Part shown: positions 1-9,720 of the stretch, one piece after another | How positions within the stretch are numbered: the stretch's first letter is position 1 | How the letters are laid out: every line of letters begins with the position of its first letter | Assembly (NCBI GenBank): GCA_009823505.1 | Contig: VZQC01005710.1 | Coordinates: 1,139,838-1,203,837 of the forward strand | Source of the DNA: Rhizomys pruinosus | Taxonomy: Eukaryota; Chordata; Mammalia; Rodentia; Spalacidae | Length of the DNA: 64,000 bases | Reading direction: 5' to 3' | Made by a program: the position numbers and the translations under genes | Notes under the pieces: model-generated | The model's input: only the letters and a program-made list of their open reading frames with translations | The model's database searches: none | What the model was told of the DNA's origin: nothing

Positions 1-45
1 CTAAGGAAATAAACCCTGCCACCTGGATCTACCCCTGATCCCACA

Positions 46-69
46 GCTCTCTCTCTCTCTCTCTCTCTC

Positions 70-130
<61 letters not shown>
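46..130. repeat. (CT)n microsatellite
   Basis: About 85 bp of CT dinucleotides with a few interruptions (a cg and several ttct/gt breaks). It is a simple polypyrimidine tract, which is slippage-prone and can form H-DNA. No gene is adjacent. Confidence 0.97.
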
Positions 131-651
131 GTCTTTCTTCATATTCACTCAATATACAATTGTTTCAGGATGAATCAGAAAGTTTTGAGGAGAATATTTT
201 TCATTGTTTTAATCTCCATGACAAGCTTCATTTGTTAGCAATAATGCAGAAATTGATAAGGCAGAATACGAGCACAAGAAAGACGAAAGACGGTGTTTTA
301 GAGGAGCTTTCATGAATCTAAAATCAATTGTAAAATAGACCAATTTAAGTAAGATCCCCCAGGCTGAGTTTACACAGCATCCTTTATCTGTGTGTTATTT
401 GATATCGGCGGTATAACTGTCATCTCCAGATTTACTGGGCTACCTGAGTGCTTCCATTCTTCTCTTTCATTGCTTTGTTCCGGTCTGTAGGCTCTGAGAA
501 ATGATCTCATGGACGAAAAACGACTTGCCTATTCCTTCTAAAGAAGCCTGCTAATAAAAATGTCTATTTTTTCACTCTCCAAAAGGAAACAACAGGAGAA
601 ACTGCCTTTCCTGATCAGCATCCTCCTTCTTAGCCAAATACTACAGTGCTT
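131..651. other. Unassigned non-coding stretch
   Basis: About 520 bp with no recognised repeat, long ORF, splice pattern or RNA gene. An open frame of about 63 codons overlaps the next SINE but runs into its repeat array, so it has no coding support. Confidence 0.6.
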
Positions 652-664
652 AAAAAGATTTTAC

Positions 665-1082
665 TGGGCCAGAACGATGTCTCAGCAGTTAAGAGCACTG
701 GACACTCATGCAGAGCACTGGACACTCATGCAGAGCACTGGACACTCATGAAGAGCACTGGCCACTCATGAAGAGCACTGGACACTCATGCAGAGCACTA
801 GCCACTCATGCAGAGCACTGGCCACTCATGCAGAGCACTGGCCACTCATGAAGAGCACTGGCCACTCATGAAGAGCACTGGCCACTCATGCAGAGCACTG
901 GCCACTCATGCAGAGCACCTGGGTTCGTTTCACCCAGCCACATGGAGGCTAACAACCATCCATAATTCCAGTTCCCGGGATCTGATGCCCTCTTCTGACC
1001 TCTGTGGGTATTGTACAACACAGGTGCACTTACACGCAGGCAATATACTCATACACAAAAATAAAAGTAATAAATAAAATAC
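665..1082 (+). mobile_element. B2 SINE with internally expanded tandem repeat
   Basis: The B2 head (agaacgatgtctcagcagttaag) and B2 body (ttcccgggatctgatgccctcttctgacctc, then an A-rich AATAAA-containing tail) are both present. Between the Pol III A-box and B-box regions sits a 20-bp minisatellite that replaces the usual short spacer. The element is flanked by aaaaagattttac at 652-664 and 1083-1095, a 13-bp TSD. It is about 420 bp rather than the usual 200-250, and the excess is the array. Confidence 0.88.
691..919 (+). repeat. 20-bp minisatellite, about 11 units, inside a B2
   Basis: Eleven complete 20-bp units start at 691, 711, 731 and so on to 891, followed by a 9-base partial unit. The unit is (c/a)agagcactgg(a/c)cactcatg. 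Variants alternate at unit positions 1 and 12, which suggests repeated block duplication. The core agagcac is the B2 sequence that normally occurs once here, so the array grew from the SINE itself. Confidence 0.96.
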
Positions 1083-1095
1083 AAAAAGATTTTAC

Positions 1096-1324
1096 ACTGT
1101 ACTCCCAGCGCTGGAAGGCAGAAACAGGGAGATCCCTGGGGTGCACTGACCAGCTGGCCTACCCTACTTAGTGAGCCCCAGCCTGGTGAGAGACCCTGTA
1201 TCAATGAAAATAAAGTGGATGATTCCTGAGAGATGACACCTGAGGTTGTCCTCTCGCCCCCACATGTACAAGCACACATGCATGCACACAGACACATACC
1301 TGAACACCTATATGCACATAATTT
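1096..1324 (+). mobile_element. B4/RSINE1-type SINE
   Basis: The B1-like part (ctcccagcgctggaaggcag ... gagagaccctgt) is followed by the B4-specific arm (gacacctgaggttgtcctct) and a CA/TG-rich tail. The flanks are aaaaagattttac (1083-1095) and aaaaaggattttac (1325-1338), a one-indel TSD shared with the preceding B2. Confidence 0.78.
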
Positions 1325-1358
1325 AAAAAGGATTTTACAGTTGACATTAAGCTTTTTT

Positions 1359-1577
1359 AAAAGAAATACTTTATCATTTTTATTTTTTGTGTATTGCCTG
1401 CATGTATGTAAGTACACCATGTTGCGCAACACCTTCAGAGGTCAGAAGAAGGCATCAGATACCCTGGAATTGGAATTACGGGTGGTTTTTAGTTGCCATG
1501 TGGGTTCTGGGAATCAAACCCAGGTCCCCTGCAAGAGCAGCCTCTGCTATTAACCACTGAGCCATCTCTCCAGCCCT
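1359..1577 (-). mobile_element. B2/B3 SINE, minus strand
   Basis: The reverse complement carries the B2 head (ctggagagatggctcagtgg) next to 1577, the body, and an A-rich tail at the low-coordinate end. TSDs are ttgacattaagcttttt (1341 on) and ttgatattaagcttttt (1584-1600), with one mismatch. Confidence 0.9.
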
Positions 1578-1600
1578 GTACAATTGATATTAAGCTTTTT

Positions 1601-2087
1601 AACATTCAAAATAATACCCTGGTAGGTCAATACAGCATGTTACACAAATACCATCTTGAAAATACATTATATCAAGAAGATAATGCTGTACACTGGTATG
1701 GAAATACACTGAGCCAAATCAATGCTTACAGTTAGTGTATTCTAACCAACAATAAAATAATGATGAAAAGCCTTGGGCTCAAACAGTATAATCCATAACT
1801 AGGAAATCGTTCTAATAGTTCTCCATAGTTTCTCAAATCGTCCTGACTTTGTCTATATTCAATTTTACATCTCCTACTTGATTTTTCCCTCTCAATCCAC
1901 ATTCTCCTGGAATCCTACTGAGACATCAGTTTAAAAACAGAGTTTAGTAATTTAGAACAGTCACCTGACTGATTTACCAAGCTGAGCATTCTGGACTGTG
2001 AAGCTCCCACCTTCTTGGGTTCACAAGGTCATTCTTACTTCTAAGTGGATGTTGGGCTCAGCTCAGTATTCAAAAACCTATTTAATA
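1601..2087. other. Unassigned non-coding stretch
   Basis: AT-rich sequence with no recognised repeat family, gene or RNA. Confidence 0.5.
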
Positions 2088-2236
2088 GGGCCAAGTGTGG
2101 TGGTACACACCTTTAATCCCAGAACTCAGAAGGCAGAGGCAGGCAGATCTCTATGAGATTTCTATGTAGCCTGGTCTACATAGAAAGTTGTAGGCCAACT
2201 AGGGCTACAGGGAGACCCTGTCTCAAAAAAAAAAAA
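2088..2236 (+). mobile_element. B1 SINE
   Basis: The full B1 order is present: ccaagtgtggtggtacacacc, cctttaatccca, ggcagaggcaggcagatct, then agggagaccctgtctc and an A12 tail. B1 is derived from 7SL RNA and copied by the L1 machinery. It is diverged from consensus in the middle. Confidence 0.93.
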
Positions 2237-2474
2237 TCTATTTGGTTAAGAAAATGAAAAGTGATCCACAAAGTGTGGCTGTGTGCTGACTATACCAAAG
2301 TAAGTGTTATAGCTTCAGTCAGAGCGTGCTGACCAAGACAGAGGAACCTGAGACTCATAAATGCTGAACAATCCCTGTGTGCCCCGGGGCCCAGCATCCT
2401 TGCCTTTCTGGTAAGCACCAGTCTTTCCAACTCCTCCTCCTCACTGCCTTGGTTTTTGGATCTGACCTTGGTTT
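2237..2474. other. Unassigned non-coding stretch
   Basis: Short interval between a B1 and an LTR-like repeat, possibly containing the outer edge of that LTR. No gene seen. Confidence 0.45.
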
Positions 2475-3165
2475 GTTGTAGGAAGCTTTCTTTGTAACAA
2501 ACAGGTACCACGTGGCCCTGCTAAGGGAAGGGGAACACAGTACCCACCAGCAGCCGCTGTATGGAACTAGCCTCTTGGCGCAGAGACCAGCTGGCTACTT
2601 CCTGGCCTGAGAGGTACCTCCAACTCAGGCCCTTAGCCTGGGACGAGACACATTTTTCCACTCTTAGCCATGATTTTCTACCTGCCCAGAGACTGCTGGC
2701 CCCTGGACAGGAATTTCAGGCTGATGGCTGATGGCCTATCTTTAGCTTATGTCTACTCACAATTCACTTCGCCACACCAGCTATCCAGGTTGGTGTTCCG
2801 CACAGGGACCTCTTTCCAACCCACTGGCCACCTGAACCAATGCAGGCCTGCTTTGGCCTGTATGCGTGCAAAAAATAAAGATGATGGCCAGGAATTCTGT
2901 AATGATGGTAATGGAGAATTCGATTTATTGCCCCCTACAGCCCGCTTTTATAAGCCAGATGCTGTCAGCTCCCAAAGCCAATCATAGGCCCCAACTCTAC
3001 TCCACTGCACACCGTGTTGCCCCACCCAGCATCATGCACCTAGGCCACGTTGTCTGCTCCTCCTTGGGGCAGGGTCAGAGAAATCCCCTGACTCCCATTC
3101 ATGTGGAGCCCTGAGGGGTGCTAGGTGAGACCTAGTCCAATTCAAACCACATCTTCCTACAGTTT
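2475..3165 (-). mobile_element. Solo-LTR-like ERV repeat, copy 1
   Basis: About 690 bp that align along nearly their whole length with 62963-63935. Read on the minus strand it has promoter and end signals in LTR order: CCAAT-type box (ccaat on plus at 2978-2982), CTTATAAAA TATA box (2946-2954), then AATAAA (tttatt at 2924-2929). The short TATA-to-AATAAA spacing is typical of class II (ERVK/IAP-like) LTRs. No clear TG...CA ends, primer-binding site or coding region was found. The family name is not assigned. Confidence 0.62.
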
Positions 3166-4940
3166 GTGACTATAGTTTGCATAGGGCAGGAGAGGGGTGG
3201 ACTGCACTGCTTCTGTGATCCCCCTGGGGTGGAACTTCCATGTGTTGAAGGCACTGGCAAGAATTCGTAGAGATCACTTTGAGCCTCAAGAATCCCAAAT
3301 AGGAGTAAGTGGTCCACATGGCTCGTGGCTGGACTGGGGCAGGTCCCAGAGGCAATCACAATGTGGATAGACAAAGCATTGCCAGGGCTTGCTAGAAATC
3401 ACTGCAGTGAAAACATGTACACTGAGTTCAGCAAAGGAGATAGATGATATAGATGTAGATATAGATATACATATACATATAGATGATATAGATATAGATC
3501 TCAGAACTGTGGAGTTTGGAGCTCCCCCTGCCAAGGAAATGAGTATCAAGCCATTGATGAACATTTACCAGCAGAGAAGCCAGGTTGGGTCATCTTGCCT
3601 ACCAGAAGTATCTAACAAGTGGACTCTAATTGTTTCTTGGGCTGCTGGAGAGTCCAGGAAGCCAGAGCTGAAGGGGATCAGATTTCCCAAGAGAAATCGG
3701 GATGGAAGCCAGGGGCTCCATCACAAGGAATGAGTGCCTCCACTTGGCGCTTGGAAACATGAATCCCTTCTGTAACCTTGCACCAAGTAGAACTGCACGA
3801 TAGATGTCTGGGGCAGCTTAAGTGACTGCATCTTCATTCTCAAGGCTGTTTCTCAGAGATCGATGGGATGGCCTGGGAAGCAAAGGTGAAGCTGAAGAAG
3901 GTGCCTAATGGGACACTCGCTATTATTCCATTTCCTGGGGAAGAAGTGAACTCCTGGCGAATGCCAAAATTAACTTCAAGGCTAATTACAGGACAAGATG
4001 GTGGTGAATGCACTGAAGGTGCATATCTGCCCCCTGCTCCAATACAGCCCTGGCCTTACTCTTGCAGTGAATACTCATCCTATCCTTGACCCCAGTAACT
4101 GCTTCTGATTATCGAAGGGCTTTCTGCTGGAAAATCATGGGCTCCAGGGAGCCCCCAGCCTATCAGGCAGTGGTGTGTAAATACCTCAGCGGCATGTCCT
4201 CGACCTACCCCTTTGCTGCTGCACAGACACCCAAACAGCTGAAAGTCTAGAATCCCACATGGTCACTGCCTGGGCAACACACTCTTGCTGGAGCTTCTCC
4301 CTCCTGTTTCACTTCTCTGTCTTTCACTATTGTTTACTAGGACCACATCCCAAGGAAAACCCTGGCCCCAGATCCTGATGACACCCAGGGATGCCTCCAG
4401 AAGCAACAACTGAGTCCTTGCTTTCACTGACGTGCCCATAAAGGCACCTGAACTACACAGAGACAAAGTCTGCACAGGATGGCTCACAGGCCCCTTCTTA
4501 CATCAGAACTTAGACATTGGCTTCATCATCGAACATACTCATATATCTAATAGAGACTCATTCCAACCCTAAATCCCTTAATCTATGATTAACTTGAAGA
4601 CTGAGCAGAAAATACCTGTCTGGTGAACTCTGTGAAAGAGTTTTATTTTGGAAATGTATAAGTAAGTAAAATTTGGAGTGATCATCAGAACAACAAGTGT
4701 TTCTGTTCTCATCTCTTTGCTTTGAAAGCTGTCCATACATAGCTAATCCCTTTACTTTTACAGCATTTATAGTCACTTTCCTTTTTGATGAACTGCTTTA
4801 AAGTAAGTCAAACATATCACATTGTTTGCCTTGTAAATATTTTATTAGGCATCTCTAAGATATGATCTCCTAAAATAACAACACAAAAGCATGTATCAAA
4901 ACACACTACTAAGAGTGAAAGACTGAAAAATCTTCCTGAC
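3166..4940. other. Unassigned non-coding region
   Basis: About 1.8 kb without a recognised transposon except for the GATA-type microsatellite listed separately. Frames of up to 114 codons cross the microsatellite and show no family resemblance. It looks like ordinary intergenic or intronic DNA. Confidence 0.5.
3438..3500 (+). repeat. (GATATA)n-type microsatellite
   Basis: Imperfect hexamer and tetramer array of gatata, gatgata, tagata and acatat units over about 60 bp. An apparent Asp/Ile/His repeat peptide here is only the translation of this array. Confidence 0.9.
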
Positions 4941-4953
4941 AATCAAGAATAAG

Positions 4954-5199
4954 GGGCTGGAGAGATGGTCTAGTGGTTAAGAGCGCCGAGACCACTCTTA
5001 CAGAGGACCCGGGTTCGATCCCCAGCACCCACATGGCGGCTGAGAACCATCTGAAACTCCAATTCCAGAAGAATTCCAGTTCCAGGGGAATCCGACACCC
5101 TCTTCTGACCTCCGTGGCATTGCACGACACGGGTGCACAGATTTGCATGCAGACAGTACATTCATACACATACAGAAATAAATAAAAATTAATAAAAAA
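4954..5199 (+). mobile_element. B2 SINE
   Basis: Complete B2 starting ggggctggagagatggtc and ending in an aataaataaaaatt tail. TSD is aatcaagaataag at 4941-4953 and 5200-5212, a perfect 13 bp. It carries the duplicated aattccag/gttccag module seen in several local copies. Confidence 0.96.
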
Positions 5200-5400
5200 A
5201 ATCAAGAATAAGACCAGGATGTCTGCTCCCAAGATTTCTATCAACATAATACTAGAGATACTAGTCAAAGTAATTAAGCATGAAAAATAAACATTTAGAT
5301 TAGAAAAGAAGCAAAACCATCTCTACCTGTAGTAGATGCATGATACTGTAAATAGAAAGGAATTTACCTCTCCAAACATGGAGTTAATAAATGAATTCAG

Positions 5401-5491
5401 CGAGTTCGGGGCCAGCCTGGTCTGCAGGGAGAGTTCCAGGACAGCTGCAGTTATAGAGAGACCCTATCTCAAAAAAAAGAAGAAAAAAAAA
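5401..5491 (+). mobile_element. B1 SINE, 3' part only
   Basis: Starts inside B1 at cgagttcggggccagcctgg and runs through gttccaggacagctgcag to agagaccctatctc and an A/G-rich tail. The 7SL-derived promoter half is missing. Confidence 0.85.
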
Positions 5492-5704
5492 GAAATTCAA
5501 ATACTAAGAACATCCAGACAAAAGAACTAGAAATATCAACTGGAATTTGTAAGTTTAATGTAAGAGCTGTAGCTTACTTTGCTTAATGGAAAGATTTCCA
5601 TTCACTAAATACTGTATGTGAGGAGTCTATGAATCAAAGTTTGTCAGAGTTAAAATTAGCAACAGGTTAAAAATTAGCAATATTCCTATCACATTTTTCT
5701 CTTA

Positions 5705-5706
<2 letters not shown>

Positions 5707-5741
<35 letters not shown>

Positions 5742-5752
5742 ATATATATATC
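5707..5752. repeat. (TA)n microsatellite at a B1 tail
   Basis: Two AT runs with one ga interruption lie directly next to the 3' end of the minus-strand B1, inside the same TSDs. The array therefore grew from the SINE tail. Confidence 0.95.
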
Positions 5753-5890
5753 TTCTTGAGATGGGGTCTCCCTGTAGCTCCAGCTGTCCTGGAGCTCACT
5801 GTGTGGACCAGGCTGGCCTCAAACTTGCAGGGATCTGCCTGCCTCTGCCTCCCAAGTGCTGGGATTGGGGGTATGTGCCACCACACCCAG
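5753..5890 (-). mobile_element. B1 SINE, minus strand
   Basis: The reverse complement of a near-complete B1 (gagatggggtctccctgtag ... tgccaccacacccagc). With the attached (TA)n it is flanked by ctcttaag at 5699-5706 and 5891-5898, an 8-bp TSD. Confidence 0.93.
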
Positions 5891-6089
5891 CTCTTAAGTT
5901 ATATTTGTAACAAAACTTAGTGAAAATGTTTCAGACGCATGCTTATTACACTTTTGGGCAGAGCAGGGACATGTGTGTCTGATGGCTGAGCATCTACTTA
6001 ATGTACTTATCTGTAGTAAACAAGCAACACATACAACATCTTCCCAATGTTTTGAGTCATATACACCAACAAAAAAAAATTCCAAAGAG

Positions 6090-6400
6090 GGACCCAAGAC
6101 ACCAAGATGGAGCCTGTTGTCAAGGACTCAAGATTCTGAGATGGAGCTGGTGATCCTGGCACTCAAGAAGCCAAGATGGAGCCTGTGATCCCAGGACTCA
6201 AGATGCAGAGATGGAGCCCCAGCCAGTGATCTCAGGACTCAAGAACAGCATTCAAGTCGCCGAAATGGAGCCCGTGATCCCGGCACTCAAGACTCTCAGA
6301 TGGAGCTCGTGATTCCAGGACTCAAGATGCTGAGATGGACCCCGTGATACCCAGCACTAAAGATGTTGAAATGGAGCTGGTGATCCCAGAACATTTTGGA
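6090..6400 (+). repeat. 35-bp minisatellite, 8 units, next to an L1 3' end
   Basis: Eight copies of a 34-36 bp unit have their atgga anchors at 6107, 6141, 6176, 6211, 6265, 6300, 6335 and 6371. There is one longer spacer between units 4 and 5. The unit is roughly aagatg(c)tgagatggagc..gtgatcccaggactc. Some frames stay open across a few units, but stops occur in every frame, so I read it as a tandem repeat and not a gene. Confidence 0.9.
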
Positions 6401-6596
6401 GAAAAAAAATTTAAGGGAACAACAGCAACAAAAAGACTTACTCAAAGAACTTACCCAAACAGTAAACTTCTGCATCAAAAAAAGTTTAAAAAAAAAAAAG
6501 ACTTGAGAAAAAGATAAGACAGTACTTAACATGTATGGCATAATGCATGAGTAGGGGGGTGGGGCATGGATGGGGGAAGGGCATAAACTTGATTAA
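6401..6596 (+). mobile_element. L1 3' UTR end (old rodent L1)
   Basis: Matches the other L1 3' ends in the window (16.0-16.25, 39.58-39.84 and 46.79-47.0 kb): aacaacagcaacaaaaagac, aacttctgc, an A-rich run, catgtatggcataatgcatga, a G-rich tract, then acttgatt. This is a 5'-truncated L1 carrying only 3' UTR, with the array at 6090-6400 just upstream. Confidence 0.8.
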
Positions 6597-6609
6597 GAAA
6601 TATTATATG

Positions 6610-6842
6610 GGGGCTGGAGAGATGGCTCAGCGGTTAAGAGCACCAACTGCTCTTGCAGAGGACCCTGGTTCTATCCCCAGCACCCACATGGTGGCTAAGA
6701 ACTGTCTTTAACTCCAGTTCCAGGGGAACCCGACACCCTCTTCTGACCTCCGCGGCATTGCACGACACGGGTGCACCAACCTACATGCAGACAGTACACT
6801 CATACACATAAAAAAAGAAATAAAATTAAAAAAAAGAAAACA
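6610..6842 (+). mobile_element. B2 SINE
   Basis: Complete B2 inserted at the tail of the L1 3' end. The TSD pair is gaaatattatatg (6597-6609) and gaaatattgtatg (6843-6855), 12 of 13 identical. Confidence 0.94.
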
Positions 6843-6855
6843 GAAATATTGTATG

Positions 6856-7150
6856 AACTACATAAAAGGTCAATAAAAAATTAAGGAAAAAATTTCCAAA
6901 GGAAAATAAATAAATAAATAAATTCAGCAAGATTTCATGATATAAGATCAATATTGAAAGATCAACTATATTTTTCTACAATAATTATGAACAGTCCCTC
7001 CATGAAATTGTAGGAAAGCAATTTGATTTGCGACAGTATTAAAATAATAAAATACTCAAGAATAAATTTAACAAAATTACAAAAACTATAAAAAGAACAC
7101 TTCAATAAATTAAAGAACATATTTCATATTCATTTAATATTGTTCATTTA
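6856..7150 (+). mobile_element. Ancient L1 ORF2 fragment
   Basis: AT-rich DNA resembling the palm-distal part of L1 ORF2: ttcatgatataagatcaata ... aatactcaagaataaattta. Stops and indels are frequent, so it is a decayed mammalian-wide L1 piece. An (aaat)n run lies at 6905-6923. Confidence 0.6.
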
Positions 7151-7257
7151 ATATTGTTTGGAATAGCAGTATCCTCCAAAATGATATAGATTCAATGTGA
7201 AGCCCCCTCACTCACTCTGTAGGGAAACCCCCCAATAAACTCCCCTTAAACAGAAGT

Positions 7258-8868
7258 TTCAGAGCTTCTGTTCCTCGGCCCATCATTGAGCCTGCAGCAG
7301 GAGGGAGGTGGAGCACCAGCACCTACATGTGAGCAAGTGCTCACTGCTCTCCGGAGAAGAACATACTTACTGAGACATTAAGTGGAGTAGTCTGCAGGAT
7401 AGATGGATCTGATGACTGGAATAAGCAAGGTGAGTTTGGAGAGGGAGACAGGATTCTATCTGTTATGGGGGAAGAGGCTGGTAGTACCCAAGTGAAGCTG
7501 GAGGAGAATGCAGACGGAATTCTGAAGTGTTGGATTGTCTGTATAGTGCTGGAGAGTGTAGTTGCTGCAGCATGGATTGTATAGTGGCCTTTAAGGTGTG
7601 GAACTAGAATGAAGCCACTTAGACAGAGTCAATGGGAAAAATTCCCAGCCGACCATCTGCTTCCAAGTGGCACAAAGCAGCATGCTTAATTAAGCAGTGG
7701 GGTCCGCCACATGAATATGGTGATGTTTTGAAAACTTCAGAGGGTCTAGAGCAAATTTTTTGAGCCCTGGGAGTAGTGAATCAAGGGCGGGGTGTGCAAC
7801 AAGCTGTGGCTGAGGTGCCCAGACATTATTTTGTGTTATTAAAGATTTATCCCAGAGGCAGCCCAAAGACTGATTGAAAGTTTACAGGAGAAATTAGAAC
7901 AAGAAAAATATGAGGCTGGTCTCCTCAGTGTTGGCCTCTGACCTCGCCAGTAAATTTCATAAAAGAAAAAAAAAGAGGTAGAATTGTCAGCCTGCCCCTC
8001 TTCACAGCTGGGAGACCCGGGGGAGAAGGCAGATAGTGATGAGGAGGAGAGTGACCTAGGAAAAGTGCAAGATGCCCCTTGGCTAGGACCTTTAATATAA
8101 AGAAAGGAAACATCCATGTTTAAACATGCTGATGTTGGTCTTAAGCATGGCCCAGTGTGAGAGACTAAGCCAACCAGAGAATACTCAGCACTAGAGTTGT
8201 TGGAATTAGGGATGACTTTTAAATACAATGAAGGAGCCCTTCACCACATGGGGGCAAATGGAATTTTTCATGTTGTGCAGAAGCAGGAAAGCTGAGCATA
8301 TAACCACCCATCCCTTCTTGAGACAGAGGCTGCATAGCCTGAGACAGCACAGGGAAATCAGTCCCTAATGGGTTGGCTAATATGAGCCATTAGGGACATG
8401 TGGTTATCCCCACCTGAGATTCTTATGAATACCAAGATGGTAAGAGAGGGGCAAGCTGAGGGAACTAGGTATGAGGAAAGCAATATATAGTGCCCAGTTC
8501 ACTGGGCCAGATAGGAAAGTGTTTACCAGTGATTTAAGGAAAGGATTATTTGAACAAGGACTCTGAGATTGGTATGCAGCTTTAATGGCTGTGCTGAGTC
8601 TGTGGATGGGACAGAGTCTTTGTAAAGTAAGAGAGGCTTTGCAATATCTAGGTGACCTAGACCAGCATGTAAAGTTTTTCTGTAAAAGAGTAAAACAGCC
8701 TAAAGGAAATATAAAATGGGGAAATAGAAAAGAAAGTCTGCTTGGGTTACTCAGAGTCTCTGTTCCTCAACCTGTCATTGAGCTCACAGTGGAGGAGGGA
8801 GGCGGAGCAGCAGAGGTGTGAGCAAGCACATGCTGTTCTCCTGAGCAGGGAATATTTACTGAGACAAC
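7258..8868 (+). mobile_element. Possible degenerate ERV segment bounded by related 120-bp repeats
   Basis: About 120 bp at 7258-7380 recur in direct orientation at 8750-8868 (both read ctctgttcctc.., cattgagc.., ggagggagg, gagcaagc.., tactgagaca). Between them, one frame near 7858-7920 encodes a Glu/Gln/Leu-rich coiled-coil-like stretch and another near 8030 an acidic Asp/Glu run. That is compatible with a betaretrovirus-type gag remnant. All frames are broken. No primer-binding site, protease or pol motif is visible, and the identity is unproven. Confidence 0.35.
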
Positions 8869-8889
8869 ATGAATTCCTTAAGTCTGTTT

Positions 8890-9119
8890 TTATCATGGAA
8901 AGTTTTTTTTTCCTCCTTCAATTACAACTGATAGTTTTGCTGGGTATAATAGGCCAAGCCAGAATCTGTGTTCTTTCATGATTCTGGCTGTCACAGTCTC
9001 TATTGAAAACTCAGCTGTTTTAAAAATTTTTTATAAAAAAAAACTCAGGTGTTATTCTGATGGACCTTCCTTTATATGTGATTTGATCTTTTTTTAATTT
9101 CTCTATATTGCCTTTAAAA
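8890..9119 (-). mobile_element. L1 5'/ORF1-region fragment, minus strand (part 1)
   Basis: T-rich plus strand with phrases known from antisense rodent Lx-type L1 upstream sequence, e.g. ttattctgatggaccttcctttatatgtgatttgatc. It continues at 9338 after the B2. Confidence 0.6.
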
Positions 9120-9337
9120 TTTTTTTTTATTTATTATGTGTATGAATGTACTGTCCAACATGCAGGTTGGTGCATCTGCACAATGCAGTGCCACATAGGT
9201 CAGAAGAGGGTGTCAGATTCCCCTGGAACTGGAGCTAAAGATGGCTCCTAGGCGCCATGTGGGTGCTGGGAATCAAACCCGGGTCCTCTGCAAGAGCAGT
9301 CGGTGCTCTTAACCACTGAGCCATCTCTCCAGCCCCC
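9120..9337 (-). mobile_element. B2 SINE, minus strand
   Basis: Full-length reverse B2 ending at cagcccc (9331-9337), with the A-tail at the low-coordinate side. It interrupts the antisense L1. No convincing TSD was resolved in the T-rich flank. Confidence 0.93.
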
Positions 9338-9720
9338 AACTTGATCTTTATCTCTACAGTTTTCAATATCCTTTCTTTGTTCTGTGTGTTCAGTGTTTTG
9401 ACTATTATATGACATAGGGAATTTCTTTTCTGGTCCTGTCTACTTGGTGTTCTGTATGCCTCTTATACCTTAATATATATCTTTCTGCTCCTCCTTCTAT
9501 GCCTATGATTCATAGATTAGTTTGACCTTTATACAGTGTCCTAGAGGTCTTGAATATTCTATTCCTGGGCTACTTTAAATTTGATTTTCTTTGATTGAGT
9601 AATCCATTTCCCCAAGTTTTGTCTTCAAGATCTGATATTCTCTCTTTTATTTCATCCAATTTCTTTTTCCTTCTTCCCTCTAAGCCTTTTGTTTGAATTC
9701 CTGGGCTCTTTTTTCCTTTT
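9338..9720 (-). mobile_element. L1 5'/ORF1-region fragment, minus strand (part 2)
   Basis: Contains tttcaatatcctttctttgttctg, tttcttttctggtcctgtctacttggtgttctgta and gatctgatattctctctttta, which match the antisense of the rodent L1 region around ORF1. It is diverged and has no usable ORF. Confidence 0.68.

Noticed and set aside
691..919. CRISPR-like regular array
   Set aside because: The 20-bp units are contiguous with no unique spacers. It is a minisatellite within a SINE, in mammalian DNA.
3389..3733. 114-codon frame with Asp/Ile/His repeats
   Set aside because: The repetitive part is the GATATA microsatellite. The rest has no resemblance to a protein family.
5336..5530. tRNA-like sequences within SINEs (B2, ID heads)
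   Set aside because: They carry A/B-box-like tRNA ancestry but do not fold as functional tRNAs. They are SINE promoters.
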